Positions 18,001-25,744 of a DNA stretch of 36,989 nucleotides are shown here, piece after piece; position 1 is the first letter of the stretch; the number at the start of each line of letters is the position of its first letter. The notes beneath the pieces are model-generated. The model was given only the letters and a program-made list of their open reading frames with translations, was not told where the DNA came from and searched no databases. This DNA is from Pseudorhodobacter antarcticus (GTDB lineage: Bacteria; Pseudomonadota; Alphaproteobacteria; Rhodobacterales; Rhodobacteraceae), in the NCBI GenBank assembly GCA_945862465.1, contig CAMAYO010000019.1:1-36989 (forward strand), read 5' to 3'. A program made the translations under genes and the position numbers.

Positions 18001-18521
18001 TAAAGTCCGCTGATCCCTGCGGCCTCTTCCAAGATCATCCGCCGCGCTTTGGGCTTGGCGTTGATCAGTTCGGTGATCTGCCCTTGGCGCACCAAAGCGG
18101 GCGAGTGGGAACCGGTCGAGGCATCAGCAAACAACATCTGCACATCGCGGGCGCGCACATCCTTGGCGTTGGCCTTATAGGCTGACCCGGCATCACGGGT
18201 GATCCGGCGCACCACTTCGATCGTGTCGGCATCGTTAAATCCCGAAGGAGCCAAGCGGTCATGGTTGTCGATGATCAATGAGACTTCGGCAAAATGCCGC
18301 GCCCCGCGCCCACCAGAGCCGTTGAAGATCACATCTTCCATGCCGCCGCCCCGCATGGCCGAGGCGCGGTTTTCGCCCATCACCCAACGCAGCGCTTCAA
18401 GCAGGTTCGATTTGCCGCAGCCATTGGGGCCGACAACACCGGTCAGCCCCTCCATGATCATCAGATCGGTGGGATCGACAAAGCTTTTAAACCCGTTCAG
18501 GCGCAGCCGTGTCAGGCGCAT
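15066..18521 (-). CDS. smc: Chromosome segregation protein SMC
   Basis: 1151 aa, normal for bacterial SMC. The N-terminal head has P-loop GPNGCGKSN (31-39) and GSGGRGARHFAEVSLIIDN. Two long Ala/Glu/Arg-rich coiled-coil arms (about 170-500 and 660-970) flank a hinge with GYEAALGAAFADDLRT. The C-terminal head has the ABC signature LSGGEQTLTALAL and Walker B VLDEVDAPLDD. It forms a DNA-entrapping dimer with ScpA/ScpB (not in this window). The high-GC repetitive coil produces many open frames on the other strand that are not genes. No terminator is seen in the 4-bp gap to the acyltransferase. Confidence 0.95.
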   Translation of the reverse strand: MRLTRLRLNGFKSFVDPTDLMIMEGLTGVVGPNGCGKSNLLEALRWVMGENRASAMRGGGMEDVIFNGSGGRGARHFAEVSLIIDNHDRLAPSGFNDADTIEVVRRITRDAGSAYKANAKDVRARDVQMLFADASTGSHSPALVRQGQITELINAKPKARRMILEEAAGISGLYQRRHEAELRLSAAEQNLLRVDDVLEGLAQQLSTLTRQARQAARYREIGTELRQAEGMLLYRRWREAEVARAAAEFALRQRLSVAAQAELAARVAAKGREEAEGDIAPRREEEGVAGAILQRLILQRDALAAEEARALASIATLQARIAQMDQDAEREAALNRDAAEMIERLEWEIAQLVRASEGQDERLSDAADLARTAASDLGTREGDLAQATEDAARLAARHQSAERLVADNRKTLERLQDEAARASEAVVAAQAAVATALATAKATTAAQESALSAAEAAETALTRAEDARASAQTSEAEARAIRSGAEGEANALRAEVAALARLVQREAQAGQQLLDQLEVEPGYEAALGAAFADDLRTAEVQGDAGSGWVRLDAFDPAQALPQGAAPLARHVGAPDVLARRLSQTGVVEAADGPRLQATLRPGQRLVSREGDLWRWDGFRAAAADAPSAAAARLRQLNRLVQVKRDLEEAAAKADGAAQAHDALQARLVEASRADQLARDHRRAADQQVTEANRAAARAEGERSISGGRLEAALAAVARFGDDATLARERLTEAEAGMKGLGDLAAARALVEDMRVAVEGARIAMMTRRAAHDEQRREGEARVRRRQEAVKELSGWKHRQDTAAKRSTELSDRRQEAEDDLKTALAQPADIATRRAHLAEGILTAEARRAQAADALVEAEAMLRQAQDAEREAERAAGEAREARARADVQQDAARAAVTQAAERILEDLNATPDQLLDTLGFDPDRMPDAEALEIDVNRLKRQREALGAVNLRAEEDAKTVSAEYDALVAEKIDLEEAIKKLRAGIAGLNREGRERLLTAFEQVNANFATLFTHLFGGGEARLIMVESDDPLEAGLEIMCQPPGKRLSTLSLLSGGEQTLTALALIFGVFLANPAPICVLDEVDAPLDDANVTRFCDLMDEMRRRTETRFLVITHHAVTMSRMDRLFGVTMAEQGVSQLVSVDLNRAAAMVS

Positions 18522-18602
18522 CTGATCCCCTTCCTTAACGAAGGTCTATCTTGGCCAAGCAAGCGCACAAGTCAACCAAATCGCCCTGCGGTCATCTTGG
18601 GC

Positions 18603-18636
18603 TTAAAGCAAAACGCCCGAGGTTTCCCCCGGGCGT
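18603..18636 (-). terminator. Rho-independent terminator after coxM
   Basis: ACGCCCG (18613-18619) and CGGGCGT (18630-18636) form a 7-bp stem with a 10-base loop. On the minus strand the stem is followed by TTTTGCTTT (18604-18612), giving a terminator for the coxG-S-L-M operon about 20 bp after the coxM stop. Confidence 0.75.
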
Positions 18637-18656
18637 CTGCGGCTCTGTTCTTCTGT

Positions 18657-19448
18657 TCAGCGGGCTGCGGTAACGGCCCGACCTGTCATCACCTTGACCA
18701 GATTGGCGCGGTACTCTGCCGTGCCATGCAGGTCGCTGATCATGTCGGTGGCGTCTACCTTCAACCCTGCCAGTGCGCTGGCTGCGAAGTTGGCTGTCAG
18801 CGCTGCTTCCGCTGCTTTCCAGCGGAACACACCATTGTTCGATGCCCCCGTAATCGCCACGCGCACCGATCCATCGGCGGCTTGCGAGACAAAGGCCCCC
18901 GTCAGCGCAAAGCGGCTGGCCGGTTGGTTGAACTTGGCATAGGCAGAGCGCTTGGGGATGGGGAATTCCACGCCCGTGACAATCTCGCCCTCAACCAGTG
19001 CTGTCGAGAACATGCCCGTGAAGTAGTCATCCGCCGCAATCCGGCGCTTGTTGGTGATCACGGTCGCCCCCGATCCCAGCACGGCCGATGGATAGCATGC
19101 CGCCGGATCGTTGTTGGCAATTGATCCGCCAATCGTGCCGCGGTTGCGCACGGCAGGGTCGCCGATGCCGCCGGCAAGACCTGCCAGCCCCGCAAAAGCG
19201 CTGGCCGCTTCCTTGGCGACCACGGCATGAGGCGTTGCCGCCCCTACCCATAGGGTGCTGCCGGTGTGCTTCACGCCCTTCATCTCGGCAATGCCGGTCA
19301 GGCTGACCAGCACATCTGGCGTGGCCAGACGCTGCTTCATCGTCGGCGTCAGGGTCTGCCCGCCCGACAGCGCCTGTGCGCCCGATTGTGACAGGGCCGC
19401 CACAGCATCCGCCACGCTGGAAGGTTTTACGAAATCAAAGTTTTGCAT
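18657..19448 (-). CDS. coxM: Molybdenum hydroxylase FAD-binding medium subunit (CoxM-like)
   Basis: 263 aa FAD-binding subunit. The two FAD loops are SGGQTLTP (28-35) and GTIGGSIANNDPAACYPSAV; a C-terminal CO-dehydrogenase-flavoprotein domain follows. It passes electrons from the [2Fe-2S] subunit to an acceptor. The ATG at 19448 has GGGAGGAG 6 bases upstream and follows coxL after 14 bp. Typical length is slightly above this (about 280). Last gene of the operon, followed by a terminator. Confidence 0.88.
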   Translation of the reverse strand: MQNFDFVKPSSVADAVAALSQSGAQALSGGQTLTPTMKQRLATPDVLVSLTGIAEMKGVKHTGSTLWVGAATPHAVVAKEAASAFAGLAGLAGGIGDPAVRNRGTIGGSIANNDPAACYPSAVLGSGATVITNKRRIAADDYFTGMFSTALVEGEIVTGVEFPIPKRSAYAKFNQPASRFALTGAFVSQAADGSVRVAITGASNNGVFRWKAAEAALTANFAASALAGLKVDATDMISDLHGTAEYRANLVKVMTGRAVTAAR

Positions 19449-19462
19449 CTTTTGCTCCTCCC

Positions 19463-21838
19463 TTACGCGTTCATCGCCGACCAGACGCGCGACGGCGTCA
19501 GGGGCATGTCGATATGGGCAATTTTGTGACCTGCCCGGTTCAGCGCATCCAGCACCGCGTTGACCACGGCTGGAGGAGAGCCAATCGCCCCCGCCTCGCC
19601 GCAGCCCTTCACGCCCAGCTTGTTATGGCTGCACGGGGTGACGCAGGAATGGTCAACCGTGACAAAGGGCACATCATCGGCGCGGGGCATGGTGTAATCC
19701 ATGTAGCTGCCCGACAAAAGCTGGCCATTCTCGTCATAGACGCCATGTTCCAGCAGCGCTTGCCCGATGCCTTGAACCACGCCACCGTGCACTTGTCCGC
19801 GCACAACCATCGGGTTCATCACGTTGCCAAAGTCATCCGCACAGGTGAAGGTGCACACATCCACCTTGCCGGTGTCGGCATCCACCTCAACCTCGCACAG
19901 ATAGGTTCCGGCGGGATAGGTGAAGTTCGCCGGATCATAGAAGGCGGTTTCCTCCAAGCCCGGTTCCAGCGTGGCCAGCGGGTAGTTGTGCGGCACATAG
20001 GCTGAAAACGCGATTTCGCCGAAGGTTTTCGACCGGTTGGTCCCCGACACGGCAAAGACGCCGTCCGAAAACACAATCTCGGCCTCTGCCGCTTCCAGCA
20101 TATGGGCCGCGATCTTTTTGCCCTTGGCGATCACTTTGTCAGCGGCATTGGCCATAGCCTGACCGCAAACCGCCAGCGAGCGTGAGCCGTAAGAGCCCAT
20201 CCCGAAGGGGATTTTCGCCGTGTCACCATGCACGATATCCACCGACGACATCGGAATACCGAACATATCCGAGATGATCTGTGCAAACACCGTCTCGTGG
20301 CTTTGGCCGTGGCTGTGTGCGCCGACCATCACCGACACGTTGCCCGTGGGGTTCACCCGCACGGTGGCTGCGTCATACAGGCCCACGCGCGCACCAAGAA
20401 TGCCCACCAAGTTCGACGGCGCAATCCCGCAAGCTTCGATCCATGTCGACAGGCCCAACCCGCGCAGCTTGCCTTTGGCGGCAGAGGCAGCGCGGCGTTT
20501 TTCAAAGCCCGCCACATCGGCCAGCTCAATCGCCTTATCCAGCGTGGCGTGGTAGTTGCCCACGTCATAGGCCAGACCTGCGGGCGTGGTGTAGGGGAAC
20601 ATATCGGTGGTGATAAAGTTCTTGCGACGCACTTCGAACGGGTCAAGACCCAGTTCGCGGCACATCTGATCGACCACACGCTCCAAGCTATAGGTCGCCT
20701 CGGGGCGGCCTGCGCCACGATAGGCATCGACAGGGGCGGTGTTGGTGAACACGGTTTTCACGTTCACATAGACGTTGGGCACCTTATACGGCCCCGCCAT
20801 CAGTGTGCCGTGCAGGAAAGTTGGCGTCACGGTCGAGAAGTTCGACAGATAGGCCCCCACGTTCGCCATCGTTTCGGTGCGAAACGCGATGAACGTGCCG
20901 TCTTTTTCGCAAGCCAGTTCAATCTTGGTAACATGGTCGCGGCCATGCGCGTCGGACAGGAAGCTTTCCGAACGCTCTGCCACCCACTTAACGGGCTTTT
21001 TGATCTTTTTGGCTGCGGCCAGAACCAAGGCCTCTTCGCCATAGTGATAGATCTTCGACCCAAAGCCGCCGCCCACATCAGGGGCCACGACTTGCAGCTT
21101 GTTTTCCGGAATCCCCAGCACAAAGGCCGCGACCAAAAGGCGCGTCAGGTGGGGGTTCTGGCTGGTGGTGGTCAGCTTGTAATCGCCCGTGCCGGGATTG
21201 AACTCGCCGATCGAGGCGCGCGGTTCCATCGCGTTGGGGATCAGGCGGTTGTTGACCAGTTCCAGCGTGGTGACATGGGGAGCCGCTTTGATGGCCGCAT
21301 CCACTTTGGCGCGGTTGTCTTCGATCCAGCCCCAGTCAAAGCACTGGTTGTCGGCGATCTCGTCATGCACGCGGTTGGTGTTGTCAGCCAAAGCCTGCGC
21401 CATGTCGATGATGGCGGGCAGTTCTTCGAAATCTGACGCATCAGCCACGGCTTGGGCGGCGTCTTTCGCTTCCATATAGGTTTGGGCGATCACGGCTGCA
21501 TAGGCGTCGCCCACATGGCGCACTTTGCCATGGGCCAGAACGGGGCGCTTGGGTTCGCGCATCGGTTCGCCGTTGCGCGAGTTGATCAGCCAACCTGCCG
21601 GATTGCCGCCCACATCTTTAAAGTCTTCGCCGGTGAACACGGCCAAGACGCCGGGCATCCCCGCCGCTGCCGCAACGCCCACCGATTTGATGCGCGCATG
21701 CGCCATGGTGGAGCGCACGAACACCGCATAAGCCTGCCCATGCACGTCGATGTCATGGGTGTAATTGCCCGCCCCGGTCAGGTAGCGGATGTCTTCGGTG
21801 CGTTTGGCTTCCGCGCCAATTCCGAAATCCTTAGCCAT
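19463..21838 (-). CDS. coxL: Molybdenum hydroxylase large subunit, form II CoxL type
   Basis: 791 aa molybdopterin-cytosine-dinucleotide-binding subunit of the xanthine oxidase family. The active-site loop is AYRGAGR (372-378), the form II signature; genuine CO dehydrogenase (form I) has AYxCSFR with a catalytic Cys. GGGFGSK and the C-terminal GCGEAGAIG with the likely catalytic Glu748 are present, so the enzyme looks active but the substrate is not CO with any certainty; aldehydes, N-heterocycles or other small organics are possible. Ribosome binding site GGGAGGGG. coxS lies 14 bp upstream and coxM 14 bp downstream. Confidence 0.9.
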   Translation of the reverse strand: MAKDFGIGAEAKRTEDIRYLTGAGNYTHDIDVHGQAYAVFVRSTMAHARIKSVGVAAAAGMPGVLAVFTGEDFKDVGGNPAGWLINSRNGEPMREPKRPVLAHGKVRHVGDAYAAVIAQTYMEAKDAAQAVADASDFEELPAIIDMAQALADNTNRVHDEIADNQCFDWGWIEDNRAKVDAAIKAAPHVTTLELVNNRLIPNAMEPRASIGEFNPGTGDYKLTTTSQNPHLTRLLVAAFVLGIPENKLQVVAPDVGGGFGSKIYHYGEEALVLAAAKKIKKPVKWVAERSESFLSDAHGRDHVTKIELACEKDGTFIAFRTETMANVGAYLSNFSTVTPTFLHGTLMAGPYKVPNVYVNVKTVFTNTAPVDAYRGAGRPEATYSLERVVDQMCRELGLDPFEVRRKNFITTDMFPYTTPAGLAYDVGNYHATLDKAIELADVAGFEKRRAASAAKGKLRGLGLSTWIEACGIAPSNLVGILGARVGLYDAATVRVNPTGNVSVMVGAHSHGQSHETVFAQIISDMFGIPMSSVDIVHGDTAKIPFGMGSYGSRSLAVCGQAMANAADKVIAKGKKIAAHMLEAAEAEIVFSDGVFAVSGTNRSKTFGEIAFSAYVPHNYPLATLEPGLEETAFYDPANFTYPAGTYLCEVEVDADTGKVDVCTFTCADDFGNVMNPMVVRGQVHGGVVQGIGQALLEHGVYDENGQLLSGSYMDYTMPRADDVPFVTVDHSCVTPCSHNKLGVKGCGEAGAIGSPPAVVNAVLDALNRAGHKIAHIDMPLTPSRVWSAMNA

Positions 21839-21852
21839 CTTGATCCCCTCCC

Positions 21853-22338
21853 TTATTCGGCAGCAACGGCTGCGACATCCTGCCCAGAGGCAGCCATCAC
21901 GGCCTTGACGATGTTATGATAGCCGGTGCAGCGGCAAATATTGCCCTCTAGCCCGTGGCGCACGTCAGCCTCGGTTGGCTTGGGGTTCTTGGCCAGAAGT
22001 TCAGCCGCAGACATCACCATGCCGGGTGTGCAAAAGCCGCACTGTAGGCCGTGGTGGTCTTGGAACGCTTGCTGGATCACGCCAAGACTGCCGTCGGCAT
22101 TGGCCATGCCTTCAATCGTGGTCACTTTGGAGCCCGCCACGTCTTGCGCAAAGACCGAGCAGCTTTTCACAGCCACGCCGTCGATATGCACCACACAAGC
22201 CCCGCATTGCGAGGTGTCGCAGCCGATATGCGTGCCCGTCAGGCCCAGCCCTTCGCGCAGGTAAGAAGAGAGCAGCGTGCGCCCCTCGGTCTCGGCCGAG
22301 ACGGATTTTCCGTTCACGGTCATCGTTACTTTGGTCAT
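21853..22338 (-). CDS. coxS: Molybdenum hydroxylase [2Fe-2S] small subunit (CoxS-like)
   Basis: 161 aa with two [2Fe-2S] sites. The plant-ferredoxin type uses Cys40, Cys45, Cys48 and Cys60 ([15 protein letters not shown]); the second, four-helix type uses Cys100, Cys103, Cys135 and Cys137 ([19 protein letters not shown]). All eight ligands are present. It carries electrons from the Mo centre of CoxL to the FAD of CoxM. Ribosome binding site GGGAGG. Between coxG and coxL in the operon. Confidence 0.93.
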   Translation of the reverse strand: MTKVTMTVNGKSVSAETEGRTLLSSYLREGLGLTGTHIGCDTSQCGACVVHIDGVAVKSCSVFAQDVAGSKVTTIEGMANADGSLGVIQQAFQDHHGLQCGFCTPGMVMSAAELLAKNPKPTEADVRHGLEGNICRCTGYHNIVKAVMAASGQDVAAVAAE

Positions 22339-22364
22339 CTTATCCTCCCTGGTTGCTTAACGGT

Positions 22365-22898
22365 TCAGCCGATCAAACGGCGGAACCAGCCTTTTTTCGG
22401 TGTGTCTTCGGTGCCTTCGGTCGAGGCTTCTTCAGCCTCGGCGGGGGCCTCTTGGTCGGGCCCTTCGACGGCGGATTGGAAGCGGTTGAAAAACTCTTCC
22501 GCTAGGTTCTTGGCAAAGCCGTCAATGATCCGGCTGCCCAATTGCGCGATTTTCCCGCCGACCGAGGCTTCGACCTCATAGGTCAGCTTGGTGCCGGTGC
22601 CGTCGGCTGTCATGGTCACAAAGGCCCCGCCCTTGGCAAAGCCAGCCACGCCACCCTTGCCTTCGCCCGTAATGCGCAGGCTTTGGGCTTCGACCATCTC
22701 TGACAGGGTCACAGTGCCGGTGAAGCGGGCTTTCACGGGGCCCACCTTTTGCACCACGATGGCTTCAAACCCTTCTGACGGCGATCCCGTCAGGCTTTCG
22801 CAGCCGGGCACGCAGGCCTGCAGGACCTGCGGGTTCAAAACCGCAGCCCAAACCGTCGCAGGGTCGGCCGCGATATGCCGTTCCTCGGCCAGCTTCAT
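22365..22898 (-). CDS. coxG: CoxG-like SRPBCC-fold protein
   Basis: 177 aa. Residues about 1-145 fit the CoxG/SRPBCC fold (start MKLAEERHIAADPATVWAAV, then VQKVGPVKARFTGTVTL and YEVEASVGGKIAQLGSRII). An acidic linker (about 147-165, rich in Glu/Ala) and a short basic-aromatic tail KKGWFRRLIG follow, which could bind the membrane. In Oligotropha, CoxG anchors CO dehydrogenase at the membrane; a similar recruitment role is inferred. The frame is open to 22937 but the ATG at 22898 has GGGAGGGG upstream and the proper domain start. First gene of the operon. Confidence 0.85.
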   Translation of the reverse strand: MKLAEERHIAADPATVWAAVLNPQVLQACVPGCESLTGSPSEGFEAIVVQKVGPVKARFTGTVTLSEMVEAQSLRITGEGKGGVAGFAKGGAFVTMTADGTGTKLTYEVEASVGGKIAQLGSRIIDGFAKNLAEEFFNRFQSAVEGPDQEAPAEAEEASTEGTEDTPKKGWFRRLIG

Positions 22899-23001
22899 GA
22901 AACCCCTCCCTGGGCGTCGTGTGCCTAAAGACCGCAACTGAGCACAGCCAAAGCGCTGCGTTTAGTCACGGTAACAGGGCGAAGATTGCCTGATGCGAAT
23001 G

Positions 23002-23046
23002 AACCTGTCGACTGTGCTGATGCAACCTGTCGCAAATTTGCGACAG
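23002..23046. promoter_or_regulatory. Operator-like palindrome upstream of the cox operon
   Basis: CTGTCGCAAATTTGCGACAG (23027-23046) is a perfect 20-bp palindrome in the DUF4864-coxG gap, about 130 bp upstream of the coxG ATG. The half sequence AACCTGTCG is repeated directly at 23002-23010 and 23024-23032, 22 bp apart, giving an extra half site on the same helix face. It looks like a binding site for a dimeric regulator, probably controlling coxG-S-L-M; the regulator is unknown and not encoded nearby. Confidence 0.55.
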
Positions 23047-23082
23047 ATCGGCGGAAAATCTCTAATCGCGCCGCGAGTCGGG

Positions 23083-23478
23083 TCAGGCCCCGACGTCGGG
23101 GGCTTCTTGCATCTGCACGGCGTTGATGCGCCAGCCTTCGGGGCGTTCGATCATCTGGTAATCCAGCCAATAGGCCCGCCCCTTGGCATCGATCACCCGA
23201 ACCCGTTGCCAATAGGCCCCGCCGATAAAGCGCAACTCCAGCATGGCAACATCGGTGGGGCGATAGACCATCGGATAGCCTTCGCGCACCATTTTGCCAA
23301 AGGCTTGCGGAGTGCCGAACAGCGCATGGATATTGGGCGAGGCGAAGGTGAAGGCGCGGGCAAAATCATCGGCCTGAAACGCCTCAATCTGCGCGCGGAT
23401 GGTGTTTTGGATTGGCCCTTCCTGCGCGGCAGCAGGAGCTGCCAGCATGAACAAGGCGAATAGAGTGGAAAGGCGCAT
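23083..23478 (-). CDS. Exported DUF4864 protein
   Basis: 131 aa. An N-terminal signal peptide (MRLSTLFALFMLAAPAAAQ, cleavage likely after AAA) is followed by a domain matching DUF4864: IQNTIRAQIEAFQADDFARAF, then FASPNIHALFG, and a C-terminal half rich in aromatic strands (YWQRVRVIDAKGRAYWLDYQM). The length fits the family. Function unknown; the fold resembles NTF2-like proteins. It probably acts in the periplasm. It stands between lysK and the cox operon with gaps of 152 and 184 bp and is probably its own unit. Confidence 0.75.
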   Translation of the reverse strand: MRLSTLFALFMLAAPAAAQEGPIQNTIRAQIEAFQADDFARAFTFASPNIHALFGTPQAFGKMVREGYPMVYRPTDVAMLELRFIGGAYWQRVRVIDAKGRAYWLDYQMIERPEGWRINAVQMQEAPDVGA

Positions 23479-23562
23479 GGTGCAGGCCCCCGTTGGAACG
23501 CTGCATGAAAGCTAGAGCAGGGCGCGCCTGTGTCAAACGCCAGTGGGCGCGCGGCGGCCCCA

Positions 23563-23595
23563 GTGTGTGGGGGGGCTGCGCGCGCCCCCACACAC
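23563..23595. repeat. Strong GC hairpin between lysK and DUF4864 gene
   Basis: GTGTGTGGGGG (23563-23573) and CCCCCACACAC (23585-23595) form a perfect 11-bp stem with an 11-base GC-rich loop. It lies about 35 bases beyond the lysK stop on the minus strand. There is no U tract, so it is not a classical intrinsic terminator, but it could protect the lysK mRNA end or stop transcription with a factor. Confidence 0.5.
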
Positions 23596-23600
23596 ACCCT

Positions 23601-23630
23601 GCGGAGTATTGGCGCCTCGGTGAAAGGGGT
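23601..23630 (-). repeat. Extragenic TTTCA-N10-AATA element after lysK
   Basis: Read on the minus strand, the lysK stop is followed at once by ACCCCTTTCA, ten variable bases, then AATACTCCGC. The same design follows the dppDF stop at 33905-33939. Similar 3'-flanking sequences are remembered as common in Rhodobacteraceae genomes. Function unknown; placement suggests a role in transcript ends. Confidence 0.5.
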
Positions 23631-25211
23631 TTAGGCGATGAGGTCGCCCTTCAGCGCCTTGTCGATCAGGGCGATGGTTTCGGGCACGCCGTATAGCGCG
23701 ATAAAGCCGCCAAAGCGCGGGCCTTCGGATGCGCCCATCAGCACCTCGTACAGGGCTTTGAACCAGTCGCGCAGCGGGTCAAAGGCGTGGTCTTTGCCCA
23801 CGGCATAGCAAGCGGTTTGCAGGCTTTCTTCGTCGGTTGCCCCATCCCATGCCGCCAGACGATTGCGCAGATCAAGGATAGCGGCGCGTTCCATGTCGGT
23901 CGGCAAGCGGTAGCTGCGGTTCGGGGCGATCTTGTCGTTGAAATAGCGCAGCGCATAGCCTGCGGCGGCGTCCAGATCGGGATGCGTTTCGGGTGAGGCG
24001 TCTGGGGCGTATTTCTTGACAAAGCCCCAAAGCCCAGCGGCATCCTTGGCCCCTGCGACTGAGGCAAGGTTCAATAGCATGGCAAAGCTCACCACCATCT
24101 TCGATTCGGGCACATGGCCGCTGTGGATATGCCAGACAGGGTTGTTGACCTGCGCGTCGATGTCTTGGGTCGGATAGGCTTTCAGCTGCTGGTGGTATTC
24201 ATCGACCGCTTTGGGGATCACATCCCACCACAGCCGCTTGGCGGTTTTGGGCTTTTGATACATGAAATACGACAGCGATTCCGTGGCGGCATAGGTCAGC
24301 CATTCGTCGATCGTCAGGCCGTTGCCCTTGGATTTGGAAATCTTCTGGCCTTCGAAATCTAAGAACAGTTCATAAGTCATGTGGTTGGGCGCACGGCCCC
24401 CAAGCGCGTTGCAGATGCCGTCATAGATCGGCGTGTTGGTCGAATGGTCTTTGCCGTACATCTCAAAATCAACGCCTAGGGCGGCCCAACGCGCACCAAA
24501 GTCGGGCTTCCATTGCAGCTTTACGTTGCCACCCGTCACAGGCAGCGTCCATTCGCGGCCATCTTCGTCGTCAAAGGTGATGGTGCCATCCTTGGCGTTC
24601 ACCTCTTTCATCGGCACATACAGCACACGGCCAGTTTCAGGGTGGATGGGCAGGAAGCAGGAATAGGTCTGCTGACGCTCTTCGCGCAGCGAGGCCAGCA
24701 TGATCGCCATGATCGCGTCATAACGTTCGGCACAAAGGCGCAGCGTGTCGTCAAAGCGGCCCGATTTGTAGAACTCGGTCGCGGAATAGAATTCGTATTC
24801 AAAGCCGAAGGTATCCAAGAACCGCCGCAGCATGGCGTTGTTATGGTCGCCAAAGCTGTTGAATTCGCCGTAAGGGTCGGGCACCGAGGTCAGCGGCTTT
24901 TGCATATGCTGGCGCAGCATCTCTTGCTGGGGCACGTTTTCGGGCACTTTGCGCATGCCGTCGACATCATCGGAAAAGCAGATCAAACGGGTGGGGATAT
25001 CTGAGATCACTTCAAACGCGCGGCGGATCATGGTGGTGCGGGCCACTTCGCCAAAGGTGCCGATATGGGGCAGGCCTGAGGGGCCGTAGCCCGTTTCAAA
25101 CAGCACATAGCCCTTGTCATGCGCCTTGTGTTCGGTGCGTTTGAGCAAAGCGCGGGCCTCTTCAAAGGGCCAGGCTTTCGACTTCATCGCGGCGTCACGC
25201 AAGGTGCTCAT
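23631..25211 (-). CDS. lysK: Lysyl-tRNA synthetase, class I
   Basis: 526 aa class I synthetase, the archaeal-type LysRS also found in many Alphaproteobacteria in place of the class II enzyme. The HIGH-like motif is PHIGT (48-52) and the KMSKS-like motif is KISKS (290-294), both in a Rossmann catalytic domain; a helical anticodon-binding region fills the C-terminal part. It charges tRNA-Lys in the cytoplasm. The ATG at 25211 has TGGAGGAT upstream. Divergent from the TerB-like gene. The stop abuts a repeat element. Confidence 0.95.
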   Translation of the reverse strand: MSTLRDAAMKSKAWPFEEARALLKRTEHKAHDKGYVLFETGYGPSGLPHIGTFGEVARTTMIRRAFEVISDIPTRLICFSDDVDGMRKVPENVPQQEMLRQHMQKPLTSVPDPYGEFNSFGDHNNAMLRRFLDTFGFEYEFYSATEFYKSGRFDDTLRLCAERYDAIMAIMLASLREERQQTYSCFLPIHPETGRVLYVPMKEVNAKDGTITFDDEDGREWTLPVTGGNVKLQWKPDFGARWAALGVDFEMYGKDHSTNTPIYDGICNALGGRAPNHMTYELFLDFEGQKISKSKGNGLTIDEWLTYAATESLSYFMYQKPKTAKRLWWDVIPKAVDEYHQQLKAYPTQDIDAQVNNPVWHIHSGHVPESKMVVSFAMLLNLASVAGAKDAAGLWGFVKKYAPDASPETHPDLDAAAGYALRYFNDKIAPNRSYRLPTDMERAAILDLRNRLAAWDGATDEESLQTACYAVGKDHAFDPLRDWFKALYEVLMGASEGPRFGGFIALYGVPETIALIDKALKGDLIA

Positions 25212-25318
25212 AGGGGTATCCTCCAGGAAAGCGGCGCAATGCCGCCCTTAACCCCCGTCCTCTATTGCCGCACCGGCTTGGCGTCAATATTGTAAGGCCA
25301 AATGCGAAAGGACGACCC

Positions 25319-25744
25319 ATGCTCCATACAACGCCCGCCTCGATGTCGCCGCCCGATGCGCTGATTGCGGTGATGATCGCCGTCTCAGCGTCGGATGAGC
25401 AGATGCGGACGACCGAGTTGGTGGCCATCCAACGCATTGTGCATCATTTGCCGGTCTTTGCCGACTACGACAACGACCGCATTCGCCTGATCGCCCAGAC
25501 GGTGTTTGACCTGTTTGAAGAGGAAGACGGGCTGGCGGCCCTGTTCGGCTTGATCCGCGATGCCTTGCCTGAAAGGTTGTATGAAACCGCTTATGCCTTG
25601 GCCTGTGATGTGGCCGCAGCCGACGGCACGCTGCGCGAGGTAGAGTTGCGGATGCTGGAAGAGGTGCGCGAAGAACTGGCGATTGACCGCTTGCACGCCG
25701 CCGCCATCGAATGGGGCGCTAGGGTGCGGCATTTGCGGCCTTAA
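25319..25744 (+). CDS. TerB-like helical protein
   Basis: 141 aa, mostly helical, similar to the TerB/DjlA-N fold: an acidic stretch SASDEQMRTTELVAIQRIV near the N terminus and a related one AAADGTLREVELRMLEEV later give the two-fold helical pattern with possible metal-binding acids. The frame opens at 25265, but the ATG at 25319 is preceded by AAAGGA at the right distance. There are no other ter genes nearby, so a tellurite-resistance role should not be assumed. The stop overlaps the convergent dacB stop in TTAA. Confidence 0.75.
   Translation: MLHTTPASMSPPDALIAVMIAVSASDEQMRTTELVAIQRIVHHLPVFADYDNDRIRLIAQTVFDLFEEEDGLAALFGLIRDALPERLYETAYALACDVAAADGTLREVELRMLEEVREELAIDRLHAAAIEWGARVRHLRP

Noticed and set aside
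20228-21436. 402-codon open frame on the plus strand opposite coxL
   Set aside because: His/Gln/Gly-rich low-complexity translation typical of an antisense shadow; coxL on the other strand has clear motifs over the same bases.
19463-21838. Aerobic CO dehydrogenase (form I)
   Set aside because: The active-site loop is AYRGAGR; the catalytic Cys of the form I AYxCSFR loop is absent.
23029-23044. TGT-N12-ACA, formally a PpsR/CrtJ motif, upstream of coxG
   Set aside because: The match is a by-product of the longer perfect palindrome; no photosynthesis genes are near, so a PpsR assignment is not justified.
25319-25744. Tellurite resistance locus
   Set aside because: Only a single TerB-like protein is present; no terC/D/E/Z genes surround it.
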